The notes: generated by a model not told the origin, from the sequence alone. 64,000 bases of DNA from Microbacterium schleiferi (GCF_015565955.1 NZ_CP064760.1:2046001-2110000), one strand, 5' to 3'. Positions 24,860 through 34,598 are shown, counted from the stretch's first letter. Numbers and translations are program-made.

Positions 24860-26158
24860 GTGAGCGAGCAGGACACGAAGATCAGCCTCGTCGGCTCGGT
24901 GGCGCTCGGCACGGGAGTGATGATCGGCGCGGGCATCTTCGCGCTCGTCGGACAGGTCGCCGGACTCGCCGGCGACTGGTTCCCGGTGGCGTTCATCGCC
25001 GGCGCCGCCGTCGCCGGTGTCAGCTCGTACGCCTACGCACGGTACTCGAGCGTGAACCCGTCGGCGGGCGGCATCGCGATGCTGCTGAAAGACGCCTACG
25101 GACCGGGCGTGGTCGCCGGGTCGTTCTCGCTGTTCATGTACGTGTCGATGGTGGTCGCCGAGAGCCTCCTCGCCCGCACCTTCGGCACCTACCTGCTGCG
25201 GCCCTTCGGGCTCCAGGACTCCGTCGTGCTGGTGCCGCTGCTGGGCATCGTCGCGATCGCGGCCGCCGCGGCGGTCAACCTCGTCGGCAACCAGCTCGTC
25301 GAACGCTCCGCACTCGTCACCGCCGTCCTGAAGATCGTCGGCATCGCGGTGCTCGCAGCGGCCGGTCTCATCGGTGCAGCAGCGACCGGGGCGGGGTTCT
25401 TCTCGCACAGCTCGGACAGCGGCGACGGCATGCTCGGGGTGGTGGCCGCCGTCGCGCTGTGTGTGCTGGCGTACAAGGGCTTCACCACGATCACCAACCA
25501 GGGCGATGACCTGAAGGACGCCAAACGGAATATCGCCCGGTCCATCACGATCTCGATCGCGATCTGCGCCGTGCTGTACCTGCTGATCACCCTGTCGGTC
25601 GGGGCGAGCATCGGAGCATCCGGCGCGATCGACGCCCGCGACTACGCCCTCGCCGAAGCAGCCGACCCGCTGTTCGGCGCGTGGGGCGTCGGCATCACCG
25701 TGGCCGTCGCGGTGATCGCGACCCTCTCCGGACTGCTCGCCAGCCTGTTCTCCGTGTCGCGCCTGTACGGGATGCTGCAGGACATGAAGCAGGCACCCGC
25801 GCTGCCCGCGCGGGTGCCCCACCAGCCCCTGCTGATCACCGCCGCGGCCGCGATCGTCCTCACCGCGGTGTTCGACCTGGGCCGCATCGCAGCGCTGGGC
25901 GTGTTCCTCTACCTCACGATGGACATCGCCGTGCAATGGGGAGTGCTCCGTCGCCTGCGCGACAAGATCGACGCGCACCGCTGGCTGCCCATCGCCACCA
26001 TCGTGCTGGACGTCGCGATCCTCGCCGCGTTCACGATCAGCAAGGTGCAGTCCGACCTGCTCACCGTCGGCGTCGCGGCAGGCCTCGCCGCCGTGATCTT
26101 CGCCGCACAGGCATGGGTCGTCACCCGTCGGCACCGAACCGAGACGAGCGACCGATGA
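24860..26158 (+). CDS. APC-superfamily amino acid permease
   Basis: A 432-residue permease with about 12 membrane segments. The first helix has the APC consensus GTGVMIGAGIFALVG, and the amphipathic segment AYKGFTTITNQGDDLKDAKRNIARSI is the usual conserved loop. It should import amino acids or amines with protons. The GTG start has GGGAGG seven bases before it. The TGA overlaps the ATG of the TlpA gene, so it is read in the same operon as the thiol genes; its part in copper resistance is unclear. Confidence 0.85.
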   Translation: MSEQDTKISLVGSVALGTGVMIGAGIFALVGQVAGLAGDWFPVAFIAGAAVAGVSSYAYARYSSVNPSAGGIAMLLKDAYGPGVVAGSFSLFMYVSMVVAESLLARTFGTYLLRPFGLQDSVVLVPLLGIVAIAAAAAVNLVGNQLVERSALVTAVLKIVGIAVLAAAGLIGAAATGAGFFSHSSDSGDGMLGVVAAVALCVLAYKGFTTITNQGDDLKDAKRNIARSITISIAICAVLYLLITLSVGASIGASGAIDARDYALAEAADPLFGAWGVGITVAVAVIATLSGLLASLFSVSRLYGMLQDMKQAPALPARVPHQPLLITAAAAIVLTAVFDLGRIAALGVFLYLTMDIAVQWGVLRRLRDKIDAHRWLPIATIVLDVAILAAFTISKVQSDLLTVGVAAGLAAVIFAAQAWVVTRRHRTETSDR

Positions 26159-26768
26159 CCCGACGCACACCGACGACACTGCGGCGTCTCACCGCCGCCA
26201 GCGTTGCCCTCGTCCTCACAGCCTCCCTGGCATCCTGCTCCGACAACCCCTCTCCGACCAGTACCGGGCGGGCGACAACAAGGGGTTCATCGCCGCCGAC
26301 GGCTTCCGAGTCGTCGAGATCCCCACAGCAGACCGCAGTCGACCCGTCACGTTCCAGGGAGTGCTCGACACCGGCGACACCGTCACCAGCGACGAGTACG
26401 CCGGCGATGTCGTGGTCGTGAACTTCTGGTACGCCGCATGCGCGCCGTGCCGTGTCGAGGCGCCGGAGCTCGAAGCCGCGCACGAGGCGTTCGCAGACGA
26501 TGACGTGTCCTTCCTCGGCGTGAACATCTACGACAGCGCCGCCGCCGCGACCGCGTTCGCCGACACCTACGGCATCACCTACCCCAGCGCCCTCGCGACC
26601 GTGGATGGGTCCGTGAAACTCGCATTCGCGGAAGAGACACCGTTGAACGCCGTCCCGACGACGATCGTGCTGGACCGCAAGGGCAGGGTCGCCGCCCGCA
26701 TCATCGGCCAGCTCAGCAGCGCCTCGATCCTCAAAACACTCATCTCCGAGACACTGGACGAATCGTGA
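26155..26768 (+). CDS. TlpA/ResA-like thioredoxin lipoprotein, single frameshift
   Basis: The ATG frame gives a lipoprotein signal (LVLTASLASC), then must change frame near the C4 run at 26247-26250 to continue LSDQYRAGDNKGFIAADGF and the thioredoxin fold with WYAACAPCRVE (CxxC) and the cis-Pro segment NAVPTTIVLDRKG. The whole is about 203 residues. Such extracytoplasmic reductases pass electrons from CcdA to cytochrome c or copper-protein thiols. The GTG of ccdA overlaps its TGA. Confidence 0.82.
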
Positions 26769-27621
26769 CCCTCGTCGACGCCGTCGCCGGCGGATCCCTG
26801 CTCGTCGCCATCCCGATCGCCGTGCTCGCCGGGCTGGTGTCCTTCCTCTCCCCCTGCGTCCTTCCCCTGGTGCCCGGCTACCTCGGCTACATCGGCGCCG
26901 CCGCAGCACCCCGCACGACACACACACCCGCGCCTCGAGCACACCTCGACGAGCCGGACAGCACCACCGACGCGGAGTGCCACGACCCGACCGCGGCCGC
27001 CCCGGTATCCGCCGCTCCGACCCCGACCGCGACTCTCACGACCGGTCGGCACCGTGTTGTGATCGGCGTGGTGCTGTTCATCGCCGGATTCACCGTCGTG
27101 TTCATCAGCGTGGCTATGCTCGGCGGCACCGCCGGAAGGCTCCTCCTGGAATACGCCGACCCGATCACCCGCGTCCTCGGCGCGTTCATCATCATCATGG
27201 GCGTGGTCTTCATCGGCGGCCTCCGGTTCGCGCAACGCACCATGCGGCCACGCGTGCGCGGAAGGATCGGATTGGCGGGAGCCCCCTGCTGGGCATCGCT
27301 CTCGGCATAGGTTGGACACCCTGCATCGGCCCCACCCTCGCCGTCATCCTCGGGATGTCCTTCGATCAGGCATCCGCTGCACGCGGCGCGCTCCTCGGCC
27401 TCGCATACTCGCTCGGTCTCGGCATCCCGTTCATCCTCCTCGCCTTCGGATTCGGCTGGGCGACCCGATCCGTCGGAGTGATGCGCCGCCACATCCGCCT
27501 GATCAACATCATCGGCGGCACACTCCTCATCGCGCTCGGCACGCTCATGGTCACGGGCCTGTGGACCGCGCTGATGTCGAACCTGCAAGGCGTGTTCTTG
27601 AGCGTCCCCCTCCCCATCTGA
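26765..27621 (+). CDS. ccdA: CcdA/DsbD-like thiol electron transporter, single frameshift
   Basis: Six-helix CcdA protein. The first helix has SFLSPCVLPLVPGYLGY (Cys-Pro pair), the fourth has GIGWTPCIGPTLAVIL (second Cys), and a Thr/Pro/His-rich cytoplasmic loop joins helices 1 and 2. It carries reducing power from cytoplasmic thioredoxin to the adjacent TlpA. The first frame stops at 27310, while the true continuation is in another frame; the shift lies near GCGGGAGCCCCC at 27276-27286. About 285 residues when joined. Confidence 0.85.
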
Positions 27622-27666
27622 CGACACAGCAGTCCCCGCACCCGACGTGGATCCCCTCCCGAGGGA

Positions 27667-27683
27667 ATACCCCTAGGGGGTAT
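27667..27683. promoter_or_regulatory. CsoR-type operator before the ATPase block
   Basis: ATACCCCTAGGGGGTAT, the strongest CsoR-like box in the window. It lies 46 bases after ccdA and before the IS110 insertion, so it originally faced the copper ATPase gene that now starts 1.5 kb away. Confidence 0.75.
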
Positions 27684-27766
27684 CGTGGTTGGGGTGAGCA
27701 AGTCTTGTGAGGGACGAGTGGGCATCACCCATCCCACTCCAAAGCGAGGGAGTCTCAATGAAGATG

Positions 27767-28990
27767 TCAAGCCGCGGTCGCGGTCTTCGCTGGGTCCTCG
27801 ATCGTGAATGTGCGGTTGTCTCGCAGAAGCGCGTAGAGGACGTCGACTCGTCTGCGGGCGAGTGCGAGGAGCGCGGAGACGTGCTTGCTGCCTTCGGCGC
27901 GTTTCTTCAGGTAGAAGTCGCGGTTTGGTCCGTCTCGGACGATCGCGGTCTGCGCGGACAGGTAGAACACGCGTCTCAGGGTCCGGTTGTAGCGCTTCGG
28001 GCGGTGCATGTTGCCGGTGCGGCGGCCGGAGTCCCGGGGAACGGGGACCAGGCCGGCAGCCGACGCGAGCCGGCCCGCGTCGGCGTAGGCGCTCAGGTCG
28101 CCGGCCGCGACGATGAGTTCCGCGCCGAGGATCGGGCCGATGCCGGGCATCGATTCGATGATCGCGGCCTGCGGGTGGGCGTGGAACGTGTCATCGACTT
28201 GGGCGTCGATCGTGGTGATCCGGGCGTCCAGGGCAAGCAGGGCGCGAGCGTGTTCGGCCACGATCTGCGCGGCGATCTTCTGCCCTGGGACGGTGGTGTG
28301 CTGAGCGTCTGCGGCGTCCAGCGCGGTGTCGGCGATCTCCGCCGCCGAGCGGACCTTCCGTTTCGCGAGCCAGGACGCGACCCGGACGCGACCTGCCCGG
28401 CGCAGTCCGTCCGGGGTCTGATATCGGGTCAGCAGCACGATCGCTCCCTTGCGTCGACCGAAATCGAACGCGCGCTCCAGGCCCGGGAAGTACCCGGTGA
28501 GGGTGTCCCGGAGGCGGTTGATCAGCCGCACCCGGTCGGCGACGAGGTCCGCGCGCAGCGCGACCAGCAGCCGCAGCTCGGCGACGATCTCCGCGGGAAC
28601 CTCCACCGGCGCCAGGTCGGATCGATGGCGGACGGTCTCGGCGATGACGTAGGCGTCACGAGCATCGGTCTTCGCCTCACCCCGATAGGCGCCAGACATC
28701 CGGTTAACCGTGCGCCCGGGCACGTACCGGACGGTCTGCGCATGCGCGGCCAGCAACGTCAACAGCAGCCCGGACGCAGTACCAGTGATGTCGATGCCCC
28801 ACGTGATCTCACCCCCGAGCGCGACGACCGCTCCCAGGGTGTCGAGGATCACCGTCTCATCGTTGATCACCTTCCCCGACCACACGGTCTCCCCGGCGCC
28901 GTCGACCACGCACACCCAGTGATGACCCTTGCCCGCATCGATACCCGCCCACAAACGGGGCCCTGCTGCCTCCAGTTCAGCGGCCATCAT
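27767..28990 (-). CDS. IS110-family transposase (DEDD type)
   Basis: A 407-residue transposase. The N-terminal RuvC-like DEDD domain begins with GIDAGKGHHW (Asp) and includes TDARDAYVIAE. The C-terminal transposase-20 domain has MPGIGPILGAELI and SAAGLVPVPRDSGRRTGNMHR, with the Ser-containing loop. GAGGAGG lies five bases before the ATG at 28990; ATG 29017 is less likely. IS110 elements lack long terminal inverted repeats and use a bridge RNA. The copy looks intact and separates the CsoR box from the ATPase gene. Confidence 0.92.
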   Translation of the reverse strand: MMAAELEAAGPRLWAGIDAGKGHHWVCVVDGAGETVWSGKVINDETVILDTLGAVVALGGEITWGIDITGTASGLLLTLLAAHAQTVRYVPGRTVNRMSGAYRGEAKTDARDAYVIAETVRHRSDLAPVEVPAEIVAELRLLVALRADLVADRVRLINRLRDTLTGYFPGLERAFDFGRRKGAIVLLTRYQTPDGLRRAGRVRVASWLAKRKVRSAAEIADTALDAADAQHTTVPGQKIAAQIVAEHARALLALDARITTIDAQVDDTFHAHPQAAIIESMPGIGPILGAELIVAAGDLSAYADAGRLASAAGLVPVPRDSGRRTGNMHRPKRYNRTLRRVFYLSAQTAIVRDGPNRDFYLKKRAEGSKHVSALLALARRRVDVLYALLRDNRTFTIEDPAKTATAA

Positions 28991-29160
28991 CCGAACCTCC
29001 TCGTTCTCGGCCACCATCGGTCAGCCCGAGGAACGCCCCGCCGACATCTCCGTAAACAGCGACCAGAACGCGGATCTCAATCAGCGGCCAGAGCGCCCCG
29101 GAGAGCCGGACGGCCACTCCCTCGGAGCCACCAAGGACAAAACACCATCAGCCACATCCG
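28991..29160 (-). ncRNA. Candidate IS110 bridge RNA region
   Basis: In IS110 elements the non-coding end upstream of the transposase encodes the bridge RNA that pairs with target and donor DNA. Here that end is the 170-odd bases between the transposase start and the ATPase leader. It is GC-rich and can form several short hairpins by eye, but loops matching the target were not proven. Confidence 0.3.
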
Positions 29161-29197
29161 ACCCACCCGGGCCGACTAACAACTTACGGAGCACACC

Positions 29198-31440
29198 ATG
29201 ACCGACCCACACGCGCACCACCACCACGCGCGCACCACCACCGACCACCCAGACCCGGCGGCCAAGCCGACCGACGCGGCCGTCCACGACGAGCACGCCC
29301 GACACGGCGGCCATGAGGCGCACGCCGACCACGGTGCGCACGCCGACCACGACGCGCACGCCGACCACGGTGCACATGACAGCCACGGGGAGCATGCCGG
29401 TCATGACAGCCACGCCGACCACGGGGAGCATGCGGGCCATGGCGGGCACGCCGGACATGGCGCACATCATGTCGCCCAGTTCCGGCGGCTGTTCTGGATC
29501 AACCTGATCCTCGCCGTCCCGGTCGTGGCGTTCTCCGGCATGTTCGGGATGGTCCTGGGCTACTCGGTTCCCTCGTTCCCCGGAGCACAGCTGATCTCTC
29601 CCGTGCTGGGCACCGTGATGTACTTCTGGGGCGGCTGGCCGTTCCTCAGCGGCGCGGTCAGCGAACTCCGAGCCCGCAAACCCGCGATGATGCTCCTCAT
29701 CGGTCTCGCGATCACCGTCGCATTCTTCGCATCCTGGGGCGCCACCCTCGGACTCCTCCACCGTGAGCTCGAGTTCTGGTGGGAGCTCGCGCTGCTGATC
29801 GTGATCATGCTGCTCGGCCACTGGATCGAGATGCGGTCCCTCGCGCAGACCACCTCCGCACTGGACTCCCTCGCCGCGCTCCTGCCCGACGAAGCGGAAC
29901 GCGTCGAAGGCGACCAGGTCGTCACCGTCTCCCCCGCCGACCTCCGACTCGGCGATGTGGTCGTCGTCCGCCCCGGCGGCAGCGTCCCCGCGGACGGCAG
30001 GGTCGTGGAGGGCCGCGCCGACATGGACGAATCCATGGTCACCGGCGAATCCCGCCCCGTCAGCCGGACCGCGGGCGACACGGTGACCGCCGGAACCGTC
30101 GCAACAGATTCAGGCTTGCGGGTCGAGGTCACCGCTACGGGCGATGACACCACCCTCGCCGGCATCCAGCGGTTGGTCGCCGACGCGCAGAACTCGACCT
30201 CGAGGGCGCAGCGGATCGCCGACCGCGCCGCCGGCTGGCTGTTCTGGTTCGCGCTGGGTGCCGCCGCACTCACCGCGCTCGTCTGGACGCTCGTCGGAGA
30301 CCCGGACACCGCGGTGATCCGGACGATCACCGTGCTGGTGATCGCGTGCCCCCACGCGCTGGGTCTGGCCATCCCCCTGGTCGTGTCGATCGCCACCGAG
30401 CGCGCGGCCCGCGGCGGTGTTCTCGTCAAGGACCGCCTCGCCCTGGAGAGCATGCGGACCATCGACGCGGTCCTGTTCGACAAGACCGGCACCCTCACCA
30501 AGGGCGAGCCGACCGTCACCGGCATCTCCACCGCCGATTCCGACTCCGCCGAGACCGTTCTGGCACTCGCGGCCGCCGCCGAAGCCGACAGCGAACACCC
30601 CCTCGCCAAGGCCATCGTGCGAGCTGCCCGCGAGAAGGATCTGACCATCCCGTCCGCTGCCGGCTTCACCTCGTCCCCGCGGTCGGGGTGACCGCGACCG
30701 TCGAGAACCATGAAGTCCGCGTCGGCGGCCCCGCTCTCCTCGAAGAGCTCGGCCTCAACGAGATCGAGGATGCCGACGCGTGGCGAGCGGAAGGCGCGAT
30801 CATCCTCCACGTCGTCCGAGACGGTCGGGCCATCGGCGGCCTCAAGCTCGCCGACGAGGTCCGTCCCGAGTCGCGCGATGCCGTCGACGCGCTCCATGCC
30901 CTCGGCATCGAGGTCGTGATGATCACCGGCGACGCCGAAGCCGTCGCCCACGCGGTCGGCGAGGACCTCGGCGTCGACCGGGTGTTCGCGCGCGTGCGCC
31001 CCGAGGACAAGTCCGCCAAGATCGCCGAGCTGCAGGCCGAAGGCAAGCGCGTCGCGATGGTCGGAGACGGCGTCAACGACGCGCCCGCCCTCGCCCGAGC
31101 GGACGTCGGCATCGCGATCGGCGCCGGCACCGACGTCGCCATCGCCTCCGCGGGCGTGATCCTCGCCAGCGACGATCCCCGGTCCGTGCTGTCGGTGATC
31201 GAGCTGTCCCGAGCGAGCTACCGGAAGATGAAGCAGAACCTGTGGTGGGCGGCCGGCTACAACCTCATCTCCGTGCCCCTCGCCGCCGGCGTCCTCGCTC
31301 CCATCGGATTCGTCCTCCCCGTGTCCGTCGGGGCGATCCTGATGTCGCTGTCCACGGTGGTGGTCGCCCTCAACGCGCAGCTGCTGCGGCGCCTCGACCT
31401 CACCCCGGCGAACAGCGCCCGCACGATCCTCGGCCGCTGA
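29198..31440 (+). CDS. copB: CopB-type copper P1B ATPase, His-rich N-terminus, single frameshift
   Basis: The first 90 or so residues are a His/Asp/Gly-rich metal-binding tail (repeats such as HADHGAH and HAGHGGH). Then come eight membrane segments with the CPH motif (IACPHALGLAIP), TGES actuator, DKTGTLTKGE phosphorylation site and GDGVNDAPALARAD hinge. CPH plus a His-rich tail is the CopB/P1B-3 form, exporting Cu(I)/Cu(II) or Ag. The first frame ends at 30691, and the rest is read in another frame; the indel is near 30671-30690. About 747 residues when joined. A weak GGAG precedes the ATG. Confidence 0.9.
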
Positions 31441-31470
31441 CGCCACCCGGCGAATCACCACGCAGACGGC

Positions 31471-31513
31471 AACGGCGCTCCCCTCAGGCAAAGATCCCGA
31501 GGGGAGCGCCGTT
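31471..31513. terminator. 15-bp stem terminator after the copper ATPase
   Basis: Arms 31471-31485 and 31499-31513 are perfect reverse complements over 15 bases with a 13-base loop. It lies between the convergent ATPase and CopZ-like genes and probably ends both transcripts. Confidence 0.75.
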
Positions 31514-31596
31514 CGTCGAGTCAGCCCGTGGTCGCCATCACTGAACAGCCCGCGGAGTCACCCCGTTGCTGTGGAGACCGCATCACCGACCCGTGC

Positions 31597-31953
31597 TCAT
31601 GACGTGGACGCAAGGCTGTACCCGGCCTCCTCGACCGCATGCCGCACCTGCACCGCATCCACCGGCGCCGTGCTGGTCACGGTCACCGTCGATACGCCGC
31701 CCGCCTTCAGATCGACGTCGACACCGGAGACACCATCGATCGCGGACACCTCCTCGGTGACGCTGCGCACGCAGTGCGAGCAGGTCATGCCCTCGACCAG
31801 GAACTGAGCCGACACCTCGTCGCCCTCGATCGGCTCCGCAACGAGGGCGGCCGCGTCCTTGGTCGCAGTGCTGTGGGAGGTGGGGCTGCAGCACGCGCAG
31901 CCGCCACCGTTGGTCGACCGCAGTCCGAGGTCCCGCAATCCCTGTCCGGCCAT
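31597..31953 (-). CDS. copZ: CopZ-like heavy-metal-associated domain protein
   Basis: A 118-residue cytoplasmic protein. The C-terminal two thirds are an HMA fold with the copper site GMTCSHC and the ending VRHAVEEAGYSL. The N-terminal extension has an extra Cys-rich patch (GGCACCSPTSHS), unusual for CopZ and possibly a second metal site. It should carry Cu(I) to the ATPase or to CsoR. It lies 46 bases after csoR on the same strand. Confidence 0.88.
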   Translation of the reverse strand: MAGQGLRDLGLRSTNGGGCACCSPTSHSTATKDAAALVAEPIEGDEVSAQFLVEGMTCSHCVRSVTEEVSAIDGVSGVDVDLKAGGVSTVTVTSTAPVDAVQVRHAVEEAGYSLASTS

Positions 31954-31999
31954 GATGTGCTCCCTTCGCGAGCGTTGAGTGAATGTGAGATGCGCGCTT

Positions 32000-32284
32000 C
32001 TATGAGCGCACCAGGCGCGCGATGGCCGCGTTCGCCTCACGCAGCTTCTCCTGCGCGACCGGCCCGCCTTCGCCGACGGCTTCCGCGACGCAATGTCCGA
32101 GGTGGTCTTCCAGCAGAGTCAGCGCAACCGACTCCAACGCCTACGTGACCGCGGAGACCTGGGTGAGGACGTCGATACAGTGGGCCTCCTCGTCGACCAT
32201 TCGCGCGATCCCGCGCACCTGGCCCTCGGCCCGACGCAACCTCATCAGCAGCGCCTGCTTGTCGCCCGAATATCCGTGTGCCAT
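32000..32284 (-). pseudogene. csoR: CsoR copper-sensing repressor with in-frame TAG
   Basis: The frame from ATG 32284 codes MAHGYSGDKQALLMRLRRAEGQVRGI, then CIDVLTQVSAVT, a TAG stop, then ALESVALTLLEDHLGHCV and the tail to 32000. The Cys-His-Cys copper ligands (C in HCIDVL, H and C in DHLGHC) are all in frame around the stop. The stop stands where relatives have a Lys-type codon (AAG to TAG). Frame is kept, so this is a nonsense substitution or a base-call error rather than an indel. If real, the island's copper genes are no longer repressed by this protein. Confidence 0.8.
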
Positions 32285-32310
32285 CCCGCACCTCCGTCGC
32301 ACCATCCAAT

Positions 32311-32327
32311 GTACCCGCTAGGGGTAT
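32311..32327. promoter_or_regulatory. CsoR-type operator before csoR-copZ
   Basis: GTACCC-N5-GGGTAT, 27 bases before the csoR start on the minus strand: an autoregulatory position. Confidence 0.65.
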
Positions 32328-32416
32328 GGGGTATAAAGAGGCGCGACTGGGCGGATCCGAGTCAGAGCCTGTTGTCGACGGAAACAGCCATTGCCGCATC
32401 CCACCCACGATGTGGG

Positions 32417-32440
32417 TATATCTAGATAGGTAGATATACT
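32417..32440 (+). promoter_or_regulatory. ArsR-type operator and -10 element
   Basis: TATATCTA (32417-32424) and TAGATATA (32431-32438) form a perfect 8+8 inverted repeat with a 6-base spacer, overlapping a -10-like TATACT at 32435-32440, 21 bases before the ArsR gene. This is the usual autoregulatory operator form of ArsR/SmtB repressors. Confidence 0.7.
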
Positions 32441-32461
32441 TATGCCCTTGAGGAGCACACT

Positions 32462-32794
32462 GTGACGATGAAGACGACGCCCGTTCGCGGGAACGAGCCG
32501 ATGGCGGCGGGCCAGGCGTCCGCCCTGGCCGAGTTCCTGCGCACCCTGGGCGACGCGACCCGGTTGCGGATCCTGACCGCCTTGGACGGCGTGTGCGTGC
32601 CGGTCACCGCGATCGTCGAGGCCACCGGGGAACGCCAGCCGACCGTGTCTCACCACCTGCGCATCCTGCGCGACCGCGGTCTCGTGGTCGGGGAGCGGCG
32701 CGGCGGATACGTCTACTACTGCCTCGCGACCGAGGGCATCCGCGACGCTCTTGACGTCCTCCAAGGTCTGGCCGGCGGCGAGCCAGCCGAGTGA
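32462..32794 (+). CDS. ArsR/SmtB family repressor
   Basis: A 110-residue winged-helix repressor: EFLRTLGDATRLRILTAL, TGERQPTVSHHLRILRDRGLVVGERRGGYVYY. The SHHL recognition helix follows the ArsR/SmtB pattern; a Cys (GVCVPV) lies before it. GAGGAG precedes the GTG start by six bases; ATG 32468 is an alternative. It heads a unit with a cysteine-rich small protein and an MFS exporter, so it probably senses the metal or metalloid those genes remove. The ligand cannot be told. Confidence 0.85.
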   Translation: MTMKTTPVRGNEPMAAGQASALAEFLRTLGDATRLRILTALDGVCVPVTAIVEATGERQPTVSHHLRILRDRGLVVGERRGGYVYYCLATEGIRDALDVLQGLAGGEPAE

Positions 32795-32847
32795 TCTCGA
32801 TCTCCCCCACCGCCGACCCCGAACACCAGCCGAAAGGGAACCATCCG

Positions 32848-33116
32848 ATGACCGCCCAGATCTCGCCGACTGCTCTCACCGTCGACGGAGGCGTCGACCT
32901 GCTCCTCCCCGTGAGACACCGCTGGAGGTACTGGACGCGTTCGTGGCCTCGTGCAACGTCGGCGCGTGCGGGTGCGGCGACACCTTCGTCTCGCGCATCA
33001 CCAATGTGGAACTGCACGACGAACCCGGACGCCGCAGGGTTCGGATCAGCGGCGACATCACCCCCGACGAGGTCCTCAGCGAGCTTGCCACCACCTCGCT
33101 GTCGCAACAGTCCTGA
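32848..33116 (+). CDS. Small cysteine-rich protein, single frameshift
   Basis: GAAAGGGA lies eight bases before the ATG. The first frame reads MTAQISPTALTVDGGVDLLLP; after the C4 run at 32907-32910 the frame must change to continue ETPLEVLDAFVASCNVGACGCGDTFVSRI and end at 33116. The joined product is about 89 residues. The CNVGACGC cluster suggests metal binding. I do not recognise the family. It lies between the ArsR regulator and the MFS gene and is probably part of that unit. Confidence 0.6.
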
Positions 33117-33168
33117 CGACCCGACTGCGACTCGAGACCACCCCTCAGAAGCAACCCACGAGGCCCCC

Positions 33169-33321
33169 TTGTTCGACTACGCCCAGCCTCCCCGCACAAC
33201 AGGCGCCTCCCCCGCCGCATCCCGCTCCGCAGCTGACTGCTCGCCCATCATGGCGGACTCCGCGCGCCGAGCACCCAGCGGGAAGCCCGCGGGCAGACGA
33301 GTGCCGCGACGAATCGCATGA
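33169..33321 (+). CDS. Possible 50-residue leader coupled to the MFS gene
   Basis: A TTG-started frame of 50 residues rich in Ala, Arg, Ser and Pro with no known motif. Its TGA overlaps the ATG of the MFS gene (ATGA), which is the main support. It may only serve translational coupling. Confidence 0.3.
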   Translation: MFDYAQPPRTTGASPAASRSAADCSPIMADSARRAPSGKPAGRRVPRRIA

Positions 33322-34598
33322 CCGCCGCTACGCCGCCGCCGCGCCTCGGATTGCGGGAGAACGCTCCGCAGTTCGCGCTGCTCGTCGCCGTGAACGCACT
33401 CGTCGGGGGCATGGTCGGTCAAGAGCAGACCGTCCTGCCGTTGCTCGCGCGCGACGTGTTCGGGATCACCGGATACACCATGGTGCTCAGCTACGTCGCC
33501 GTGTTCGGAGTCACCAAGGCGATCTCGAACTGGTTCGCCGGCACCCTCTCGGACAGATTCGGACGCAAACCGGTGCTCCTGGCCGGGTGGCTCGTCGCAG
33601 TGCCCGTCCCGCTGATGCTGATCTGGGCACCCGACTGGGGATGGGTCGTCGCCGCGAACGCGCTCCTCGGGGTGAGCCAGGGCCTGACCTGGTCCACGAC
33701 CGTGGTCATGAAGATCGACCTCGTCGGCCCCCGCCAGCGCGGTCTCGCGATGGGACTGAACGAAGCCGCCGGCTACGGCGCCGTCGCCGTCTCCTCCCTC
33801 CTGGCCGGGTACCTCGCCAGCGAGTACGGGCTGCGTCCCGCACCGTTCCTGCTCGGCATCGCCTACACCGCCCTCGCGCTCATCATCACGGGCATCTTCG
33901 TCCGGGAGACCCACGGGCACGCTCGCGCCGAGGCCGCACAGCTCGCACCCGCCACCAGCCGGCCCCGCCAGGACGCGGACCTGACGCACCGGCGAATCTG
34001 GTTCCTCGCGAGCATCCGCGAACCCGCCCTCGCCTCCGCGAGCGCCGCCGGGCTCGTGAACAACCTGAACTTCGGCCTCTCATGGGGGCTGTTTCCGCTG
34101 CTGTTCGCCACCCGCGACCTCTCCACCGCGCAGATCGCGCTCCTGTTCGCGCTGTACCCGGGCGTGTGGGGCATCGGGCAGCTGTTCACCGGCGCCCTGT
34201 CGGACCGCATCGGCCGCAAGCACCTCGTCACCGGCGGCATGGCCCTCCAGGCCATCGCCCTGATCATCATCGGCGCGGGCAGCGGGCTCGGTGCCTGGGC
34301 CACCGGGACGATCCTTCTCGGCCTGGGCACGGCGATGGTCTACCCGACCCTCCTCGCCGTCGTCGGCGACGTCGCGCACCCCGCGTGGCGCGCACGCGCC
34401 GTCGGCGTCTACCGCGTCTGGCGGGACCTCGGCTACGCCGTCGGCGCAGTCATCGGCGGAATCGTCGCCGACCTCCTCAGCCTGCAGGCCGCACTGTGGG
34501 TCGCCGCAGCGATCTCCGCGGTCGTCGCCGCGATCGTCGCCGGGAGGATGTACGAGACTCTCTCCACACAACACCGCAACGGAGCATCGGCCACCTGA
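33318..34598 (+). CDS. MFS efflux transporter
   Basis: A 426-residue major facilitator with 12 predicted helices. The MFS A-motif is seen twice, GTLSDRFGRKPVL (helix 2-3) and GALSDRIGRKHLV (helix 8-9). A charged His-containing loop joins the two halves (RETHGHARAEAAQ). It lies downstream of the ArsR regulator and the Cys-rich small protein, so export of a metal or metalloid compound is likely, but the substrate is not shown by sequence. It is unshifted, unlike several neighbours. Confidence 0.88.
   Translation: MTAATPPPRLGLRENAPQFALLVAVNALVGGMVGQEQTVLPLLARDVFGITGYTMVLSYVAVFGVTKAISNWFAGTLSDRFGRKPVLLAGWLVAVPVPLMLIWAPDWGWVVAANALLGVSQGLTWSTTVVMKIDLVGPRQRGLAMGLNEAAGYGAVAVSSLLAGYLASEYGLRPAPFLLGIAYTALALIITGIFVRETHGHARAEAAQLAPATSRPRQDADLTHRRIWFLASIREPALASASAAGLVNNLNFGLSWGLFPLLFATRDLSTAQIALLFALYPGVWGIGQLFTGALSDRIGRKHLVTGGMALQAIALIIIGAGSGLGAWATGTILLGLGTAMVYPTLLAVVGDVAHPAWRARAVGVYRVWRDLGYAVGAVIGGIVADLLSLQAALWVAAAISAVVAAIVAGRMYETLSTQHRNGASAT

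Larger units (their letters stand above)
27700..29160 (-). mobile_element. IS110-family insertion sequence (ends approximate)
   Basis: The transposase at 27767-28990 plus its non-coding flanks. Exact ends cannot be fixed by eye because the family has no long terminal repeats and leaves only very short target repeats. The heptamer TCTCAAT occurs at 27753-27759 and 29075-29081 and is a weak candidate for a core repeat. The element lies between a CsoR operator and the copper ATPase start. Confidence 0.5.

Noticed and set aside
27707..29179. 490-codon plus-strand frame opposite the IS110 transposase
   Set aside because: Arg/Gly-rich translation with no motifs, wholly antisense to a recognisable transposase.
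29300..29465. Short tandem repeats that look like a minisatellite or CRISPR-like array
   Set aside because: They are the codons of the His-rich tail of the copper ATPase; no spacers or leader. No CRISPR array was seen in the window.
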